Of a stretch of 64,000 bases of DNA, positions 13,444 to 25,659 are shown in pieces. The position numbers and the translations under genes are program-made. Origin of the DNA: Pogonophryne albipinna. Its lineage: Eukaryota; Chordata; Actinopteri; Perciformes; Artedidraconidae. Under the pieces are notes generated by a model. It saw only the letters and a program-made list of their open reading frames with translations. It did not search any database and was not told where the DNA came from. Within the stretch, counting starts at the first letter, position 1; every line of letters starts with the position of its first letter. The stretch spans positions 11,854,494 to 11,918,493 of the forward strand of contig CM053256.1 of NCBI GenBank assembly GCA_028583405.1, written 5' to 3'.

Positions 13444-14285
13444 TGTTCTTCAGCCTATTGGACACACACGGCTGTACCAGCTGCCAGGCTAGGAAGGAAA
13501 GGGCGACACCCGATTGGACGGAGGAATTCAACACTGTACTGCACACACAGAGAAAGAGTTGGACATCAGACCTTTGTGTATATGGGTCTCGCTCAAAGCT
13601 GCATCAGTCACCTTGATCTGAATTTTCAGATTCCTTTCTTACACGCTATGCAACGCAGAACACACAGGAAGTGTACTTATTTATTGGCAAAAACTTTTAA
13701 AGAATCCTTTCTATTCATGTGGATTGTAAGAAAGTACTGGCCCTTGTGTCAGGATGTTTTTAGAAGCAAATGCAATTTTCTGTCATGTCCTGTTTTAATT
13801 TTACATCTGTATGTAAGATAAATATTTATTCCGCAAAAATTGAGGAGAGCTAACAATACCTCAGTGTTACAGTTTACAGTGCACGTCTCCAGTACTTCAT
13901 CTCATTCATGTCGATAGTGGCATATTTGTGAGACCTTTTTCCTCCTCAAGGCTACATCTATGCTCTGCAGTCTCAGCCGTTACTAATACATGGAAATGTC
14001 ATGCCATGTCACTGTTTGATGTTGTACAGAAAGAAAGGTAATTATGTAGTGTAACCAATTATTTCTCTTATACTAGCACAACAGATTACATTAATTATGT
14101 TGTTTGATTGTCAGACATCTAGATCACGTAAATATTTCTGACTGTTAAACCGGTGCTGTCTTTGTTTGAAAGAAACACTTTCCACAGGACTCTTGAACAG
14201 GGTGCTGCAACTCAGAGAACCATCCCTGTTGATGTGATATTACTAAAACTTAACCGTTTTAAATAAAGTTCCTATTTACTTAAAA
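13444..14285 (+). other. pals2: pals2 3'UTR with polyadenylation signal
   Basis: The non-coding stretch after the pals2 stop codon contains an AATAAA at 14262-14267 that could end the transcript near 14285. Further AATAAA-like motifs at about 14334 and 14486 could serve longer forms. The extent is inferred from the signal only. Confidence 0.6.
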
Positions 14286-14474
14286 AAAGGTATATTTTAC
14301 AAGAATTCATAAAAGATGTATTTTCAAATGTCAAATAAATAACTGGTGTTTTTCTTACGATCTGCTTTGGGTTTTTGTTTTTGCTCATTGACAAACGTAT
14401 TGTGTTCAGCATGTGTTGGTATGTGGTACAGGAAAAAACACAAATCAAGATGAGTTTTTACAATTTTCTGTTTT

Positions 14475-14501
14475 GAATGTTGGCACAATAAAGATAAACA
14501 T
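14475..14501 (+). repeat. 27-bp repeat shared with gsdme intron 3, copy 1
   Basis: GAATGTTGGCACAATAAAGA plus seven further bases recur exactly at 17628-17654, and similarity continues more weakly for about 35 bp. It contains an AATAAA. It looks like two remnants of a dispersed repeat or a small local duplication. Confidence 0.85.
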
Positions 14502-14619
14502 GCAAAAATACAAAAAGTAAGTATAAATCTTTCTAAATTGTAAAAACCTTAAACAATGCTTCACAATTAAAAAGGAACGTTGAAACCAAGTGAATAGATG
14601 TTACATTTAATTTAATTTC

Positions 14620-15010
14620 AAACCTTTATTTATCCAGGTGTATCCAGGGTCTTTTTCAAGGGAGACCTGCTCAAGTAGGTTCCACATGAAACATAAAAAC
14701 ATAAACAGAACAACAAAAGGACGACATACAGCATCATTACAGGGATTTACAATTTACATAACTATCCACATGAACAGGTACCAACAGCTTCCGATTGAGT
14801 AGCATCCAACCGAGCTTTAAAAACATTTAGTGGAACCAGATTGCTCAATTTCCATTTCAATTGCAGACCAAGACAGTGGAGCTGCGCATCTAAATGCCAT
14901 CTTCCCTAAGACAGTCCTAGCAGTTGGCACATTTAATAAAAACACAGCATGCGATCTCAGGCAGTAGCCACTTACAATTCGCCGTGAGATCAGGGAGCAG
15001 ATAAAAAAAA
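14620..15010 (-). mobile_element. decayed 3' end of a Rex1-like LINE
   Basis: The left edge (TTTATTTATCCAGG, then TCTTTTTCAAGGGAGACCTG) resembles the reverse complement of the 3' tail of the Rex1-like LINE at 39480-39587. The fragment therefore reads on the minus strand. No reading frame survives and the upstream boundary is approximate. It lies between the convergent pals2 and gsdme genes. The rest of 14290-15694 shows nothing recognisable. Confidence 0.5.
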
Positions 15011-15694
15011 AAAATAATACATCAAGTTTCGGATCAAGATTTGGTCGGCCTCAAGGACGGAGACATGATATTGATCCCAGCATAACATATTCAAGACAAT
15101 GGCAATTCAACATACAGGAAACGTGGTTAGATGAGAACACTGAAAGGCAATGCTTCTATAAAATACTAGGAATTGAGCTCCTAAGTGACATTACTCCAAA
15201 TAAGATGCTAAATCCAGGTTCCTGTCATCAAACCCTTTGTTTCTATCTGAATATTATACTGTACATAACACACACATTGCTGAATCACAAGTGTTTGGTT
15301 TGAAAGTGTGGGCTAACTTAGTAACGCACAACTTGTAGGGTACCATCCCTTGTGTCATAAGTAATATTGTCAAAATGAAACATTTTAAAAGTAATTAATT
15401 GTTTTTTTCCATGTTAAAATCAGGGCTACAATCAGGATAATGTCTTCAAAATGCTTGTTTTTTTGACAATCCACGACCTCAAGTAATTGATTGTCAAATT
15501 GAAGATGTGTCATAGATGAACTAAAGCTTTACATGACTAATTGTTTTGGCACCGTTATATTTAGAACATTATATTAAATGTGGAAGTTCTACAGCACCAA
15601 CAAGAGGGGAAAAAACACTGACTAATAACACTTGATCTACTTGCTAACCTCTGTCCAGTGTAGTGTTAGCTTCCGTGGATATAAAGGTCTTTAG

Positions 15695-18600
15695 TTAATC
15701 ACAGCGGGCCAAGGAGAAGAGACCTCGGACGGCGATACACAGGACCAGAGGGAGCTGTCCTGGCTGGGGTTTTATTTCTGTCTTCACTGTGTCCCCGTCT
15801 CTCTTCAGGGACACATTGGAGGCGGCAAACAGATGTTCAGTCTTTTCAAAGTTGTCTTCTGTCAGTGCAGCTAGGCCTGTGCTGTTTAGAGGCAACTCCC
15901 CCTTCCCCGATGCACACTGAATCTGGAAGAGGTGTGACAAAAAGATAACAGGAAACTAAATCAATTTGATGCATAATTCAAAAGAGAAGACCTCCCATAA
16001 CATGTTGTGTTCTGTTCTTAGTTGTAAAAACTGGCTTTACTAACCAGTAGCTCCAGAGACTGTAACAATGAGAGGCTGCAGCACATTCCCAAGAAAGCAA
16101 GACAATCATTTGTAAGCTCTGAAAGACAAAGTTACAGGCGTTACAGGATAAAAACAGAACGTTTTTTTTGAGAGCTTGAGGACTTCAAGCTACATTTCTC
16201 TTTAGTAATGAAGGCTACACAGAGCACAACTTTCTCACCATCAATGGCGCAAGTGACAAGGTAAAGGGCTGGAAGGACTTGTGGGGACTCTTCACCAGCC
16301 TGCTCCAAAAGCTCCAGAATGGCTTGGATCTTCGGTTTCTGGGCCTCTGTCGCTGTCATATCACCCAGAGCAGGTTTCTCATCCTGGCACATATTTTCCA
16401 GCTGAGACACCAGAAGACAATCAGATTAAAAAAATGCAACAATGTAACAGAAGTTGCTAATGCTAGCTACTCCATAACCTCTCTGTCCCCACCTACCACA
16501 TCCTGCAGTACACTGACGGCCCCTGGGTCACTCATAACCTTTGTGATTTGGAGGAACAGAGTTGACCTTGTGGTGGCAGGAAGATCAGAAAGGACCTGGA
16601 AATGTTCACTCAGTTCCTCCAGCTCTGAACACAAAACAAAGTGGACATTGGATTAAGAAATGTAAAGCAAAAACATCCACAGAGAGCATTTAATATACAG
16701 GTCAAAGCACATGCTGAACAGTTACAACACCATAACCATCAGACAGGAGGCTTTCAATCTCCGGAGGCCCTTTGTGACTTCATAGCAACATGCATTTTTG
16801 AACACGTCGTCTGCTGCAACAATCATCTTTGTCACAAGTATTATGGCTACAGAGAAGAAAACAGTAATTGACCTTGTCTAAGGTGGGTAGAATAAGAGTC
16901 TCCAGGGCCATCGGCTTCAAAACCCCCATTGATGTCTGACATCAGACACAGCCCTGTGGAAAATACAACATGTTACATTTCAAACAACCCAATGTGAAAT
17001 GTAATAATGATAAGAGTCTATTCAGATGTGTGTGAATTATTGCTCACCATAACGTCCATTCTGTTTGATTTCTAGCTCTATGAGAGCATAGGCGATGGTA
17101 GTATGGATGGGAATCTCCATGTTGATGTTACTGTCTTTACTCAAGCTCCCATTCTCTTTCAACGACACCTGCAGAGTCCAAACGCATAACATTTTAACAA
17201 AACTCATACTACTTTAAGGAAATATCCACTCTAAAACAAGAAATAATTGTTTCTGGTGATGCAAGGGATATTTTCTGGGGTGTTTAATACCAAAAGATGT
17301 GGAAATAAGAATGCTGCTACAATTACATTTTATATCAGATACATTTTCATCAATCTAGGACATAAACAGTAAATGCTTTGATGTGTCTCTCTCTATCAAA
17401 GAGAGAAGGCTTTTTCTTCCTTTCCGTTTTTAGCAACAGTAAGAAGAAGAACCACATTATGAAAGAGGAAGAGAAAATCAATTTTCCACCAACAGAGAAT
17501 TTCCAGTGTGAATGGCAAACATTTCTGTTCCTCTTAACTAGAAAAACAATTTCTCTTCCCCATTACAGGATTATGAAGAATCCCAACGCAAAAGTAGGCT
17601 GGCATTAACTGAGGGCATTGTACCAAAGAATGTTGGCACAATAAAGATAAACATTGTGCAAACAGTACAAACAGGCACAAGTCTTTCTGAAGAAAAAAAA
17701 CACACATTGCTGGAATATCATGTTAATTATATAACAGTTAAAGAATGATTTGTGCAATCACTATCATAAGAATGAGTTTATGAGTGTACCTTTAAGCTCT
17801 GCGGCCCACAGATGCTCAGTCCTCCTGCACACTGAGCTCCCTGCTGCACCTCCTCTATGACCGAACAGGGCTGAGTGGTCACAATCCGCTCCTTCACAAT
17901 CCCAAACACCCGCCTCTGCTTCTCCTTCACCTGCTGGATCAGGGAATGGGACATATCCAGGACCCTGAAATGTTGAATTAAAAAATATATACTGTAATGT
18001 TTTACAGGGAATGTTCTTTGTACTGGGAAACTGATCAAATACCTACTTATCCTAAACAAAAAACTGGTGTTAATCTTGAACTGAAACACCTGTTGCGTGC
18101 AACTTTATGGTAGTACAAAGTTCATTCCTGCTCCCAGATCTTTAACACACTGCATGTCAGATGTCATATTTACAGTGTTTTTCTTTCAAACCCATTTAAC
18201 TCTATAAGAGAGGACAGTAGAAACAGATTGGGGAAATGAACCTGGTTTTGGAGTCACACAGCAGTTTGTTCACATCCACTTCCTCCTTCTTCAAACTTCC
18301 AAAGGAGGACTGGAGTTTGGATGACTCTTTACCCTCCAGGTTCAAATTGGCATTGGCTTTGGCTGAGTTTGCTGATATTTCTACAGAACCCTGAATGTTG
18401 TCACCGTATATCCCATTGTATGTGATGAAGTCTGATTCAGTGACACCTGTGTGAACAGTAAAACATTTAGGTGTTCTGTGATCATTAAAACAATTATGAA
18501 TCAAGTAAGAGGTATGCTGTTTACCAGGCGTTATATGTGTGTCTCCTGTTAGTATATCATCGAAATTAAAATCAGTAGGCTTATACTTTGGTTTCTGCCA

Positions 18601-18729
18601 GAACCAGAAACGCTTATGCTTCACCACCACCGTGAGGAGGTCAATGGTGTCGTTCAGGCTGGACACTGGGATCAGCAAACCTCGAGGATCCACCTCCTCC
18701 ACAAAGTTTCTGGTGGCTGAGGCAAACAT
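15695..18729 (-). CDS. gsdme: Gasdermin E, nine coding exons, intact
   Basis: Pore-forming cell-death effector: after cleavage in the linker, the N-terminal domain binds acidic lipids of the inner plasma membrane and oligomerises. Coding exons on the minus strand: 18525-18729, 18242-18446, 17790-17964, 17048-17168, 16873-16953, 16497-16624, 16239-16401, 16045-16118, 15695-15922. Splice borders and phases agree throughout, giving 459 residues, slightly short of human GSDME (496). The N-terminus MFASATRNFVEEVD and the FWFWQKPKY segment mark the pore-forming domain (about 1-235). The linker (about 236-262) contains FEAD at 247-250. The remainder is the alpha-helical autoinhibitory domain, ending LARCD. 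An acceptor-like CAG immediately precedes the start codon context at about 18736, implying a separate 5'UTR exon upstream. The gene is convergent with pals2 and in tandem with osbpl3. No lesion is seen. Confidence 0.94.
16910..16921 (-). other. gsdme: Candidate caspase-3/7 cleavage motif FEAD in gasdermin E linker
   Basis: Residues 247-250 read F-E-A-D followed by Gly, in the expected linker between the pore-forming and inhibitory domains. Human GSDME is cut after DMPD, and FEVD-type motifs have been reported for teleost gasdermin E. Cleavage after Asp250 would release a 250-residue N-terminal fragment. That FEAD is cut is inference. Confidence 0.65.
17628..17654 (+). repeat. 27-bp repeat shared with 14475-14501, copy 2
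   Basis: Exact copy, inside gsdme intron 3 (plus-strand orientation, opposite to the gene). Confidence 0.85.
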
Positions 18730-19869
18730 CTCTCAGCTGGAAAAAAAATATTGACACAGTTGTAGCTAGTATGTCATAAAAAACAGGTGTATATGTGGTG
18801 AACATTTTATAAAAAATGACAAACTGTCAAAAAAGTCCCAGTAGGCCTATATTTGTTCTGAAATAGTTTTTTAAACCAAAAGTCATAGTATTTTCTGCAA
18901 TTGAAAATGTCCTGAAAAAGTCATAGTGTAGTCTTTAGCTAGAAGAATGTGAGATTCTCAGTTTGTAATACCCTTACCTTAATGTTCTTCTAACGCATGT
19001 CAAGCGACACGAAATAAAGAATACTCAAAGAAATAACCACTTGCAAACACGCACTTTCATTGAAAACGCATGCTACACCTAGCACCAGAAAACACCAGTC
19101 TCAAGTCGTTTTGCTCGTGAATTCGCCGGCTTGCAGAACAAAAACAGCGTCGAAACAAATGCTACGAGTTTAACCGCTTACCACAAATCTCAGTTTTAGT
19201 AATGATCCAGAGAAGAAAGATGTTTCAATGTCAGATTTCTAGAGAAGACAATGCTTCCTCATACTCTCATAGTCTAGGTTGTGCAGTGACTGACAACAAG
19301 ATCTCACTTGTTTTGAAATAAATAAGCCCCGCCCTGTCTTCACTGGAACGATGGATGTGTTTCTGAGGCTCCTGTTAAACCAGTTCAAGCTCATTATTGT
19401 AGGCTACAGTTTCTGATTCAGATTCAGATTTAGTAAGCAGCATTTTAAGTAAGAATTTAACTATATGCACATTAATACTTTACATTTAAATTAGACTGTA
19501 TAACACTGTATATACACCGTAGTAGGCCTATACAGTATAGTTATAATATACCCCAAATCTCTGGGGATGGCAAAACCATCAGCATTAGCTCTGGCTAACA
19601 CTTTTACTGAGGCATGAAACAAACATTGCTGGATCCAAGAGCCTCTGGTGGTGTTTTGCTATTTGTGCTATCTTTTTACAAAAGGGTGCGCACAAAGGCT
19701 AAATAACTAAATTGATCACCCGCAGTCACTCCATTTGGCTTGAGGCTGTAAAACAGGTCGTCCTGTGACACAGTTGCAATAAAAACATTGTGAGCTGCAC
19801 GAGAGTGACCATGACCCTTGACTCATACAGAGAGTTTACACAGTGGTGGAGTTACCTTGGATAATATAT
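18730..19869. other. gsdme upstream region: probable 5'UTR exon and promoter
   Basis: No coding exon is seen. A splice acceptor sits just before the gsdme start codon, so the first, non-coding exon must lie upstream. The moderately CpG-containing stretch at about 18980-19330 is the likely place. No core promoter element is clear enough to name. The rest is AT-rich spacer. Confidence 0.4.
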
Positions 19870-19873
19870 TTAA

Positions 19874-20488
19874 CCCTCCTGTTGTCTTCGGGGCAAATCT
19901 GACCAATTTACTTTCATCAATCATAACTTTTTTGTTTTACATTCGATTGCATTAAGGCTTTATGATATCCTAAAACATTTGAACATATAGAATTGCTGAT
20001 CACCACTTTCATTGAATTTTGGATGATTTAGTCAACTTTGTAACACCCATGGTGTTCCCGGTCAAAAATGACCGCCATAAAGAAATGGAATTAGTAACCA
20101 TCCGGATCAGATAAAACACAAACACCCACACATACTCTAGATGTGTGTCCCCCTTATGTGCCCAATCCCCCCCATGTGAATCACACCTGGCACACACAAA
20201 CACATAGAACAATGACACCTTTCCCGCTCTTATGTGCCCATCCCCCCACATGGATCACACCTGGCACACGCAATACATGTTCAGTGTCTATTCTTTGTAT
20301 ATTTACTGCAGTTTTTCATGTGTACCAGTAGTCTGATACAATATTTACAGTTTGAAAGGATGTTAAATTAAATTTGGTGATGATTAATGTTTTTTGTGTT
20401 AATGTAAAAGCAGTTAAAACAGGACCGGTCAAGTTTGACCGCGAACAACAAAGTAAGGGGGGGGGGGGAAACGAAGACAAAAGGAGGG
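19874..20488. mobile_element. TTAA-flanked MITE (piggyBac-like)
   Basis: A 615-bp element lies between TTAA at 19870-19873 and TTAA at 20489-20492. The ends are inverted: CCCTCCTGTTGTCTTCG on the left, CGAAGACAAAAGGAGGG on the right, with mismatches. A TTAA duplication with such ends suggests a piggyBac-type non-autonomous family. Inside are a partial direct duplication around TGTGCCCA...CACACCTGGCACAC (about 20156-20200 and 20233-20272) and a G-run at 20457-20468. No transposase frame is present. Confidence 0.8.
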
Positions 20489-20492
20489 TTAA

Positions 20493-21279
20493 TTGTGTAA
20501 CAACGTAACTTTCGTGAGGGTTTCCTCCTAATCATTATATGAGCGTACTAATAACAATATTGGAGCTACTTCAATATGGATAGCGTGGACTTTGTCTTCT
20601 GTAGATTGAACAGTTTAAAACTGCAGATTCAGTATGTTACAAGCTGGCTCTGCTTGTAACAAAAGGACAACAGTTCCACACAGGAGTTGCCCCAAACAAT
20701 AATTTATTTAACCCAAGGCAGTGGTTACAACCAACAATAAAACACACAGAGGAGCGGTGGCCTGGTGCACCGAGCAGGGCAGCCGAGAGAGAGCGAGAGC
20801 CTGTTCTGCAGACAAAGCTGTCAATGACAAAAAAGTCATACTGTAATTGAATTCCGATAAAATATGTTGAATCTTTTCTTGCTTTCTTTTGTTTGGAAGA
20901 TTAGGAAACATCTGGTTAAAACAAAACATGAATCAACGGATTAAGTGTTTCTCAACATCCTGTGGGAACATCCAAATTAACTGGGCCAACACTTAAACAC
21001 AGATCTCTCAGTGTTTCTTTTCCAAATATTCTTAATGCTTTTCCCGCAGTGTCTCTGCAATGATACTGCAGCACTCGCCTCTCAGCCGATACATTTATAA
21101 ATAAGATATCAGGGAACACACAGACTGGCAGATATACAGGCTGCTGCCAGCAGGATATAGACGAGACCGCAGAACACACAGTAAACAGAAGAGATGTAAC
21201 ACACACAGCTGTACGGCTCTGCCCAAGTATACTGGTCAGGTTCATATATTTTATAAAGAGAATGGATGGAAGACATCAG
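20493..21279. other. Intergenic spacer, nothing recognised
   Basis: No exon, RNA gene or repeat end was recognised on either strand. Open frames are short and unlike known proteins. It ends at the target-site duplication of the 23-kb nested element. Confidence 0.5.
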
Positions 21280-22355
21280 GCAGGCACCAGCGACGTGCGG
21301 TCAGGGGAGGCAGGTGAGGCAGAGCCTCACTTGTCATTCTCCAATGTAACGGAAAAAAAGAATAATAATACAAATAATAATAATAATAAAATGTGTCCAC
21401 TGATCTGTGTTGTAAATGTGATTGCTGTATGATTCCAATCGCTTTTTATAGTAAAAATCGGCTAATTTGCCGAGCTCCGCTACAACTACGGGGAGCGATG
21501 AGATTGAGAAGTGAGGCAGGGACGAGCTCTGCCTCTCGTAAACCCACAGTAACTTGCTGGAGCACGGGCACTAATTTAGCGCGGGCACTTATTTTGTGAG
21601 CGCGCTCAAGCCAGTTACTGTGTGGTGAGGTGAGGCACAGATGAGCTCTGCCCAAGCCCCCAGGAAGTGCGCCGGACTCACATGAAAATATTCGTGCTGG
21701 CCAAACGGCGGTACTACACTTCCGTTTGGTTGCCAGGCCCGGAAACACTTTTTCCCATTGACTTACATGGGGAAAGAATGGTCTGTAAATCGTTGGATAA
21801 TTTTTTTTAAACTAAATAAACAACCCAGTATGAACACTTGTATAGCCCTTATTAAAAACATTCGTTCCTCAAGTTGTAATAATGTGCTAATAACGTTATT
21901 CTGAGAGTTATTTCCCTCTGCATTATGAACGCGCATCTAACCCACGGGACCGCGCCACCCGGCACGTTCATGTTACGTGTCCCGACCAATCAGAGCACAC
22001 TGTGCTCACAGGGACTCCGGGATGGTGGGGGCTGGAGCTATTGGAGCTACAACGAGCCGTTAAAGGCAGAGAGTGAAATTCAGTGAATACACGTAGTTTA
22101 CAGAGATGCTGTTTGAGAAACCAATGTGAGTTGCGTTTATCTTTACCCATGGATGCACAATAAGAACGGACCCATATCGTCTTACTGCCATCCCACACTG
22201 CGGTCAACTCAGCCGTCTCTCGCATTTGCTTGGTCAAATGAGCAGCGCTTCATTTTTGAGTGCGCGATTAATAGCGTCTTTACGGTAATCGCCGAGAAGC
22301 GGCGCTGACGGTAGTACAAGTGCTTATGCTATATTTGATCAATCAATCAATGATA

Positions 22356-23690
22356 TTTTATGAGGGATAAAATGATTTTTAGCCATAAATTCTTAATAAA
22401 ATTGGTACTGTTGGACTCAGTACATGTTAGACTACTACCACAAATACAATCAAGTACTTTTACTGTGTACTATTTGAGTAATACTCTGTCAAACTCCACT
22501 CCAGAGTACAATAATGCATGTTTTCTGCCATCTTTGATGAGAGATACAATCATTTTTTGCAATAAATTCTTAGTGAAATTGGTACTGTTGGATTCAGTAC
22601 TACCTGGACTAGTAGCACAAGTACAATCAAGTACTTTTACTGTGTACTTTTTGAGTAATCCTTTGTCAAACTCCACCCCTGGGTACAATAATGCATGTTT
22701 TCTGCCATCTTTGATGAGAGATAAAATGATGTTTTGCAATAAGTTCTTAATTAAATTGGTACTGTTGGATTCAGTACTACTTGGACTAGTAGCACAAGTA
22801 CAATCAAGTACTTTTACTGTGTACTTTTTGAGTAATACTCGTTTAAACTCCTGTCCTGAGTACACACTTTAATGTATTCTGCTATCTTTGATGAGAGATA
22901 AAAGGATTTTTTGCAATAAGTTCTTAATGAAATTGGTACTGTTGGATTCAGTACTACTTGGACTACTACCAAAAGTACAATCAAGTACTTTTACTGTGTA
23001 CTTTTTAAGTTATACTGGTTTAAACACCTGTCCTGAGTACACACTTTAATGTATTCTGCCATCTTTGATGAGAGATAAAATGATTTCGTGCAATAAGTTC
23101 TTAGTGAAATTGGTACTGTTGGATTCAGTACTACTTGGACTAGTAGCACAAGTACAATCAAGTACTTTGACTGTGTACTATTTGAGTAATCCCCTGTCAA
23201 ACTCCCCTCCAGAGTACAATAATGCATGTTTTCTGCCATCTTTGATGAGAGATACAATCATTTTGTGCAATAAGTTCTTAATGAAATTGGTACTGTTGGA
23301 TTCAGTACTACTTGGACTACGACCAAAAGTACAATCAAGTACTTTTACTGTGTACTTTTTGAGTAATCCCCTGTCAAACTCTCCTCCAGAGTACAATAAT
23401 GCATGTTTTCTGCCATCTTTGATGAGAGATACAATTATTTTTTGCAATAAGTTCTTAATGAAATTAGTACTGTTGGATTCAGTACTACATGGACTAGTAG
23501 CACAAGTACAATCAAGTACTTTTACTGTGTACTTTTTGAGTAATACTCGTTTAAACTCCTGTCCTGAGTACACACTTTAATGTATTCTGCTATCTTTGAT
23601 GAGAGATAAAATGATTTTTTGCTATAAGTTCTTAATGAAATTGGTACTGCTGGATTCAGTACTATTTGGACTAGTAGCCCCACCCGCCCC
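22356..23690 (+). repeat. 177-bp tandem array, left arm of outer element
   Basis: The landmark TTTGATGAGAGATA falls at 22533, 22710, 22887, 23064, 23241, 23418 and 23595, exactly 177 bp apart each time. A diverged first unit starts at about 22356. Two unit types alternate. Type A ends in an ATAATGCATGTTTTCTGCC segment; type B ends in a CACTTTAATGTATTCTG segment. The order is A-A-B-B-A-A-B. The last unit is cut by a LINE fragment at about 23680. Because 177 is a multiple of three, open frames run through several units on both strands. I treat it as satellite-like DNA, not as a gene. Confidence 0.93.
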
Positions 23691-24400
23691 CTTCACTCTG
23701 TGTGACTCCCCAGTCACTTCTGTGGAGTCTTTCCGCTTCCTGGGTACCATCATCGCCCAGGAACTCAAGTGGGAGCAGAACATCTGCTCCCTCATCAAAA
23801 AAGCACAGCAGAGGATGTTCTTCCTGAGGCAGCTGAAGAAATTCAACCTGCCAAAGACGATGATGGTGAACTTCTACACCTCCATCATCGAGTCCATCCT
23901 CACCTCCCCCATCACCATCTGGTACGCTGCAGCCACAGCCAAGGATAAGGGCAGGCTGCAGCGTGTAGAGAGGGTCCTGTCTGACATCCCTCTACGACCT
24001 ACACGCCTCCAGGACCCTGAGGCGGGAAGAAAGTGGCAGACCCCTCCCACCCTGGAGACAAACTGTTCACCCCTCTCCCCTCTGGCAGGAGGCCATGCTC
24101 CATCAGGACCAAAACCTCTCTCCATCAGGACCAGTCAACGTCTTCAGCCTCCAGCACACTTTACCTGAACAAGGCTCATTCCCCAGGATCACAAAACGAT
24201 CCCTGTATAGTCTGAGTACCAATGACCTCATATTATGTCTTGTCATTAAAGTTACATCACCCATTATAACAATTCACTTTATTCTCTTGTCTGTTCTCTT
24301 GACTGAATTACTATAGTCCTGTCTTTAACAAAATGTAAAGTCCTTCTACTGCACCTTTTTAAGACTCCAAAACAGGCATTTTGTACTGTAGCCTATGTGT
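23690..24400 (+). pseudogene. C-terminal reverse-transcriptase fragment of a non-LTR element, with 3'UTR
   Basis: The translated segment 23690-24170 shows the post-catalytic region of a LINE reverse transcriptase: SFRFLGTII, a helical KKAQQRMFFLRQLKKF stretch, and FYTSIIESILTS...WYAAAT. The N-terminal two thirds are missing, and the frame is fused at its start to the 177-bp repeat. The following 3'UTR (24170-24400) matches a shorter inverted copy at about 25660-25830. This is a decayed insertion, not a host gene. Confidence 0.75.
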
Positions 24401-24493
24401 TTTTGTGTCCCATATGGGTTTATAATTGATTTCTGGTTAGGGGGGGGGGGAGCTCTGGGTCCTACGGCCCATGGTGTGGTTGGCTCGGGTTCT

Positions 24494-24760
24494 CTCCTTC
24501 AATCAATCAATCAATCAATGTTTATTTATATAGCCCAAAATCACAAATGTTACATTTGTCTCAGTGGTCTTCACAGTTTGTACAGAATATCAGTATAACA
24601 ATACGACACCCTCTGTCCTTAGACCCTCACATCGTACAAGGAAAAACTTCCAGAAAAAACCCACAGTTTAAAGGGGAACATGGGAGAAACATCAGGGAGA
24701 GCAACAGAGGAGGGATCCCTCTCCCAGGATGGACAGACGTGCAATAGATGCCGTGTGTCC
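24494..24760 (+). mobile_element. Rex3/RTE-like LINE 3' end
   Basis: (CAAT)n is followed by TTTATTTATATAGCCCAAAA and the segments GACACCCTCTGTCCTTAGAC and CAGAGGAGGGATCCCTCTCC. These are the hallmark of a very common fish LINE 3' tail that I associate with Rex3 and its relatives. No coding part is present. A second, truncated copy is at 48340-48545. Confidence 0.65.
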
Positions 24761-24764
24761 TTCT

Positions 24765-24931
24765 GTTTGTTCCTTTTGGCCAGACCTCTTTTTGTTTCCC
24801 GTTTCGCTTGTGTGAGCAAACGGCTGATTATCAATAAATGCTTGTTACCAAGTACCGGTTATTGCGTGTATTCTTTCATGTTGCGGGTCTCAGCACGAGC
24901 CACTACCGCGGTGTAAAGGTTGGGGCCGTAA
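24765..24931 (+). mobile_element. LTR-like fragment
   Basis: An AATAAA at about 24833, a short following stretch and a terminal GGGGCCGTAACA resemble the 3' half of a fish LTR. The left side is not defined and no second copy is in the window, so this is tentative. Confidence 0.3.
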
Positions 24932-25059
24932 CAACATATCCAAGCCACTGTGAAATGTACTTTGCACTTCAATGGAGTAATAAAAAGTTAAAATGGACAT
25001 TTTCTTTGTTGATTGAGCTGATTGAATTATGTAGTTATGGGAAAATCCCAGTTAACTAG

Positions 25060-25405
25060 TCAAATTTACAATATATTATCGTATTATTTACATTTTTATA
25101 TGTACAGTAAATTACTGGCTGTGTTGCATTACTTCTACAGTAAAAGTGTGAAAATACAGGTAATTACTGTAATTTATGTACAGCAAGGTACCATAATACC
25201 ATAGCTCTGTACTGCTATATCACAGTAATTCCATGGGCATGGCAAATGTAAAGTCACAGTATTTAGTTGTACTATTATTCTAATTTACTGTAAAATATCT
25301 ACAGTAAATTACTGTGAAATATTTACAGTGAATTACTGTGAAATCCATGCAACTAGTAGCCAGTAATTTACTGTAATTTTACAAACCAAACATTTTACAG
25401 TGTAT
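25060..25405. repeat. AT-rich repeat of TTACTGTA/TACAGTAA palindromes
   Basis: Many short palindromic words around ACAGTAAATTACTG are packed here, ending in TTTTACAGTGTA. This is typical of the internal part of small fish MITEs. The ends could not be fixed. Confidence 0.5.
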
Positions 25406-25659
25406 TTTTGCCCCGCCCCCTGCGTTGTGTAAACGACCAATCTCCTTGCGGTAACAGAGCGCGTCAATACCTGTCAATTAGTGCTTCCATGGACCTCATC
25501 TGTAATGGAAGCTCGTCGAGGGTACGTATATTTGTATTAAAACAGAAAAGTAGTTATATACATAATTGTGTTCGAAAATAAAACACAAATGTTTATATGA
25601 ATTGTTACAAGATTTCGATTTTCTATAGTACAAATCTGGGCCATTTGTTGTATAATTTC

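Noticed and set aside
23596..24168. 190-codon plus-strand frame as a host gene
   Set aside because: Its first 30 codons are 177-bp repeat and the rest is the tail of a LINE reverse transcriptase; it is a fusion by insertion.
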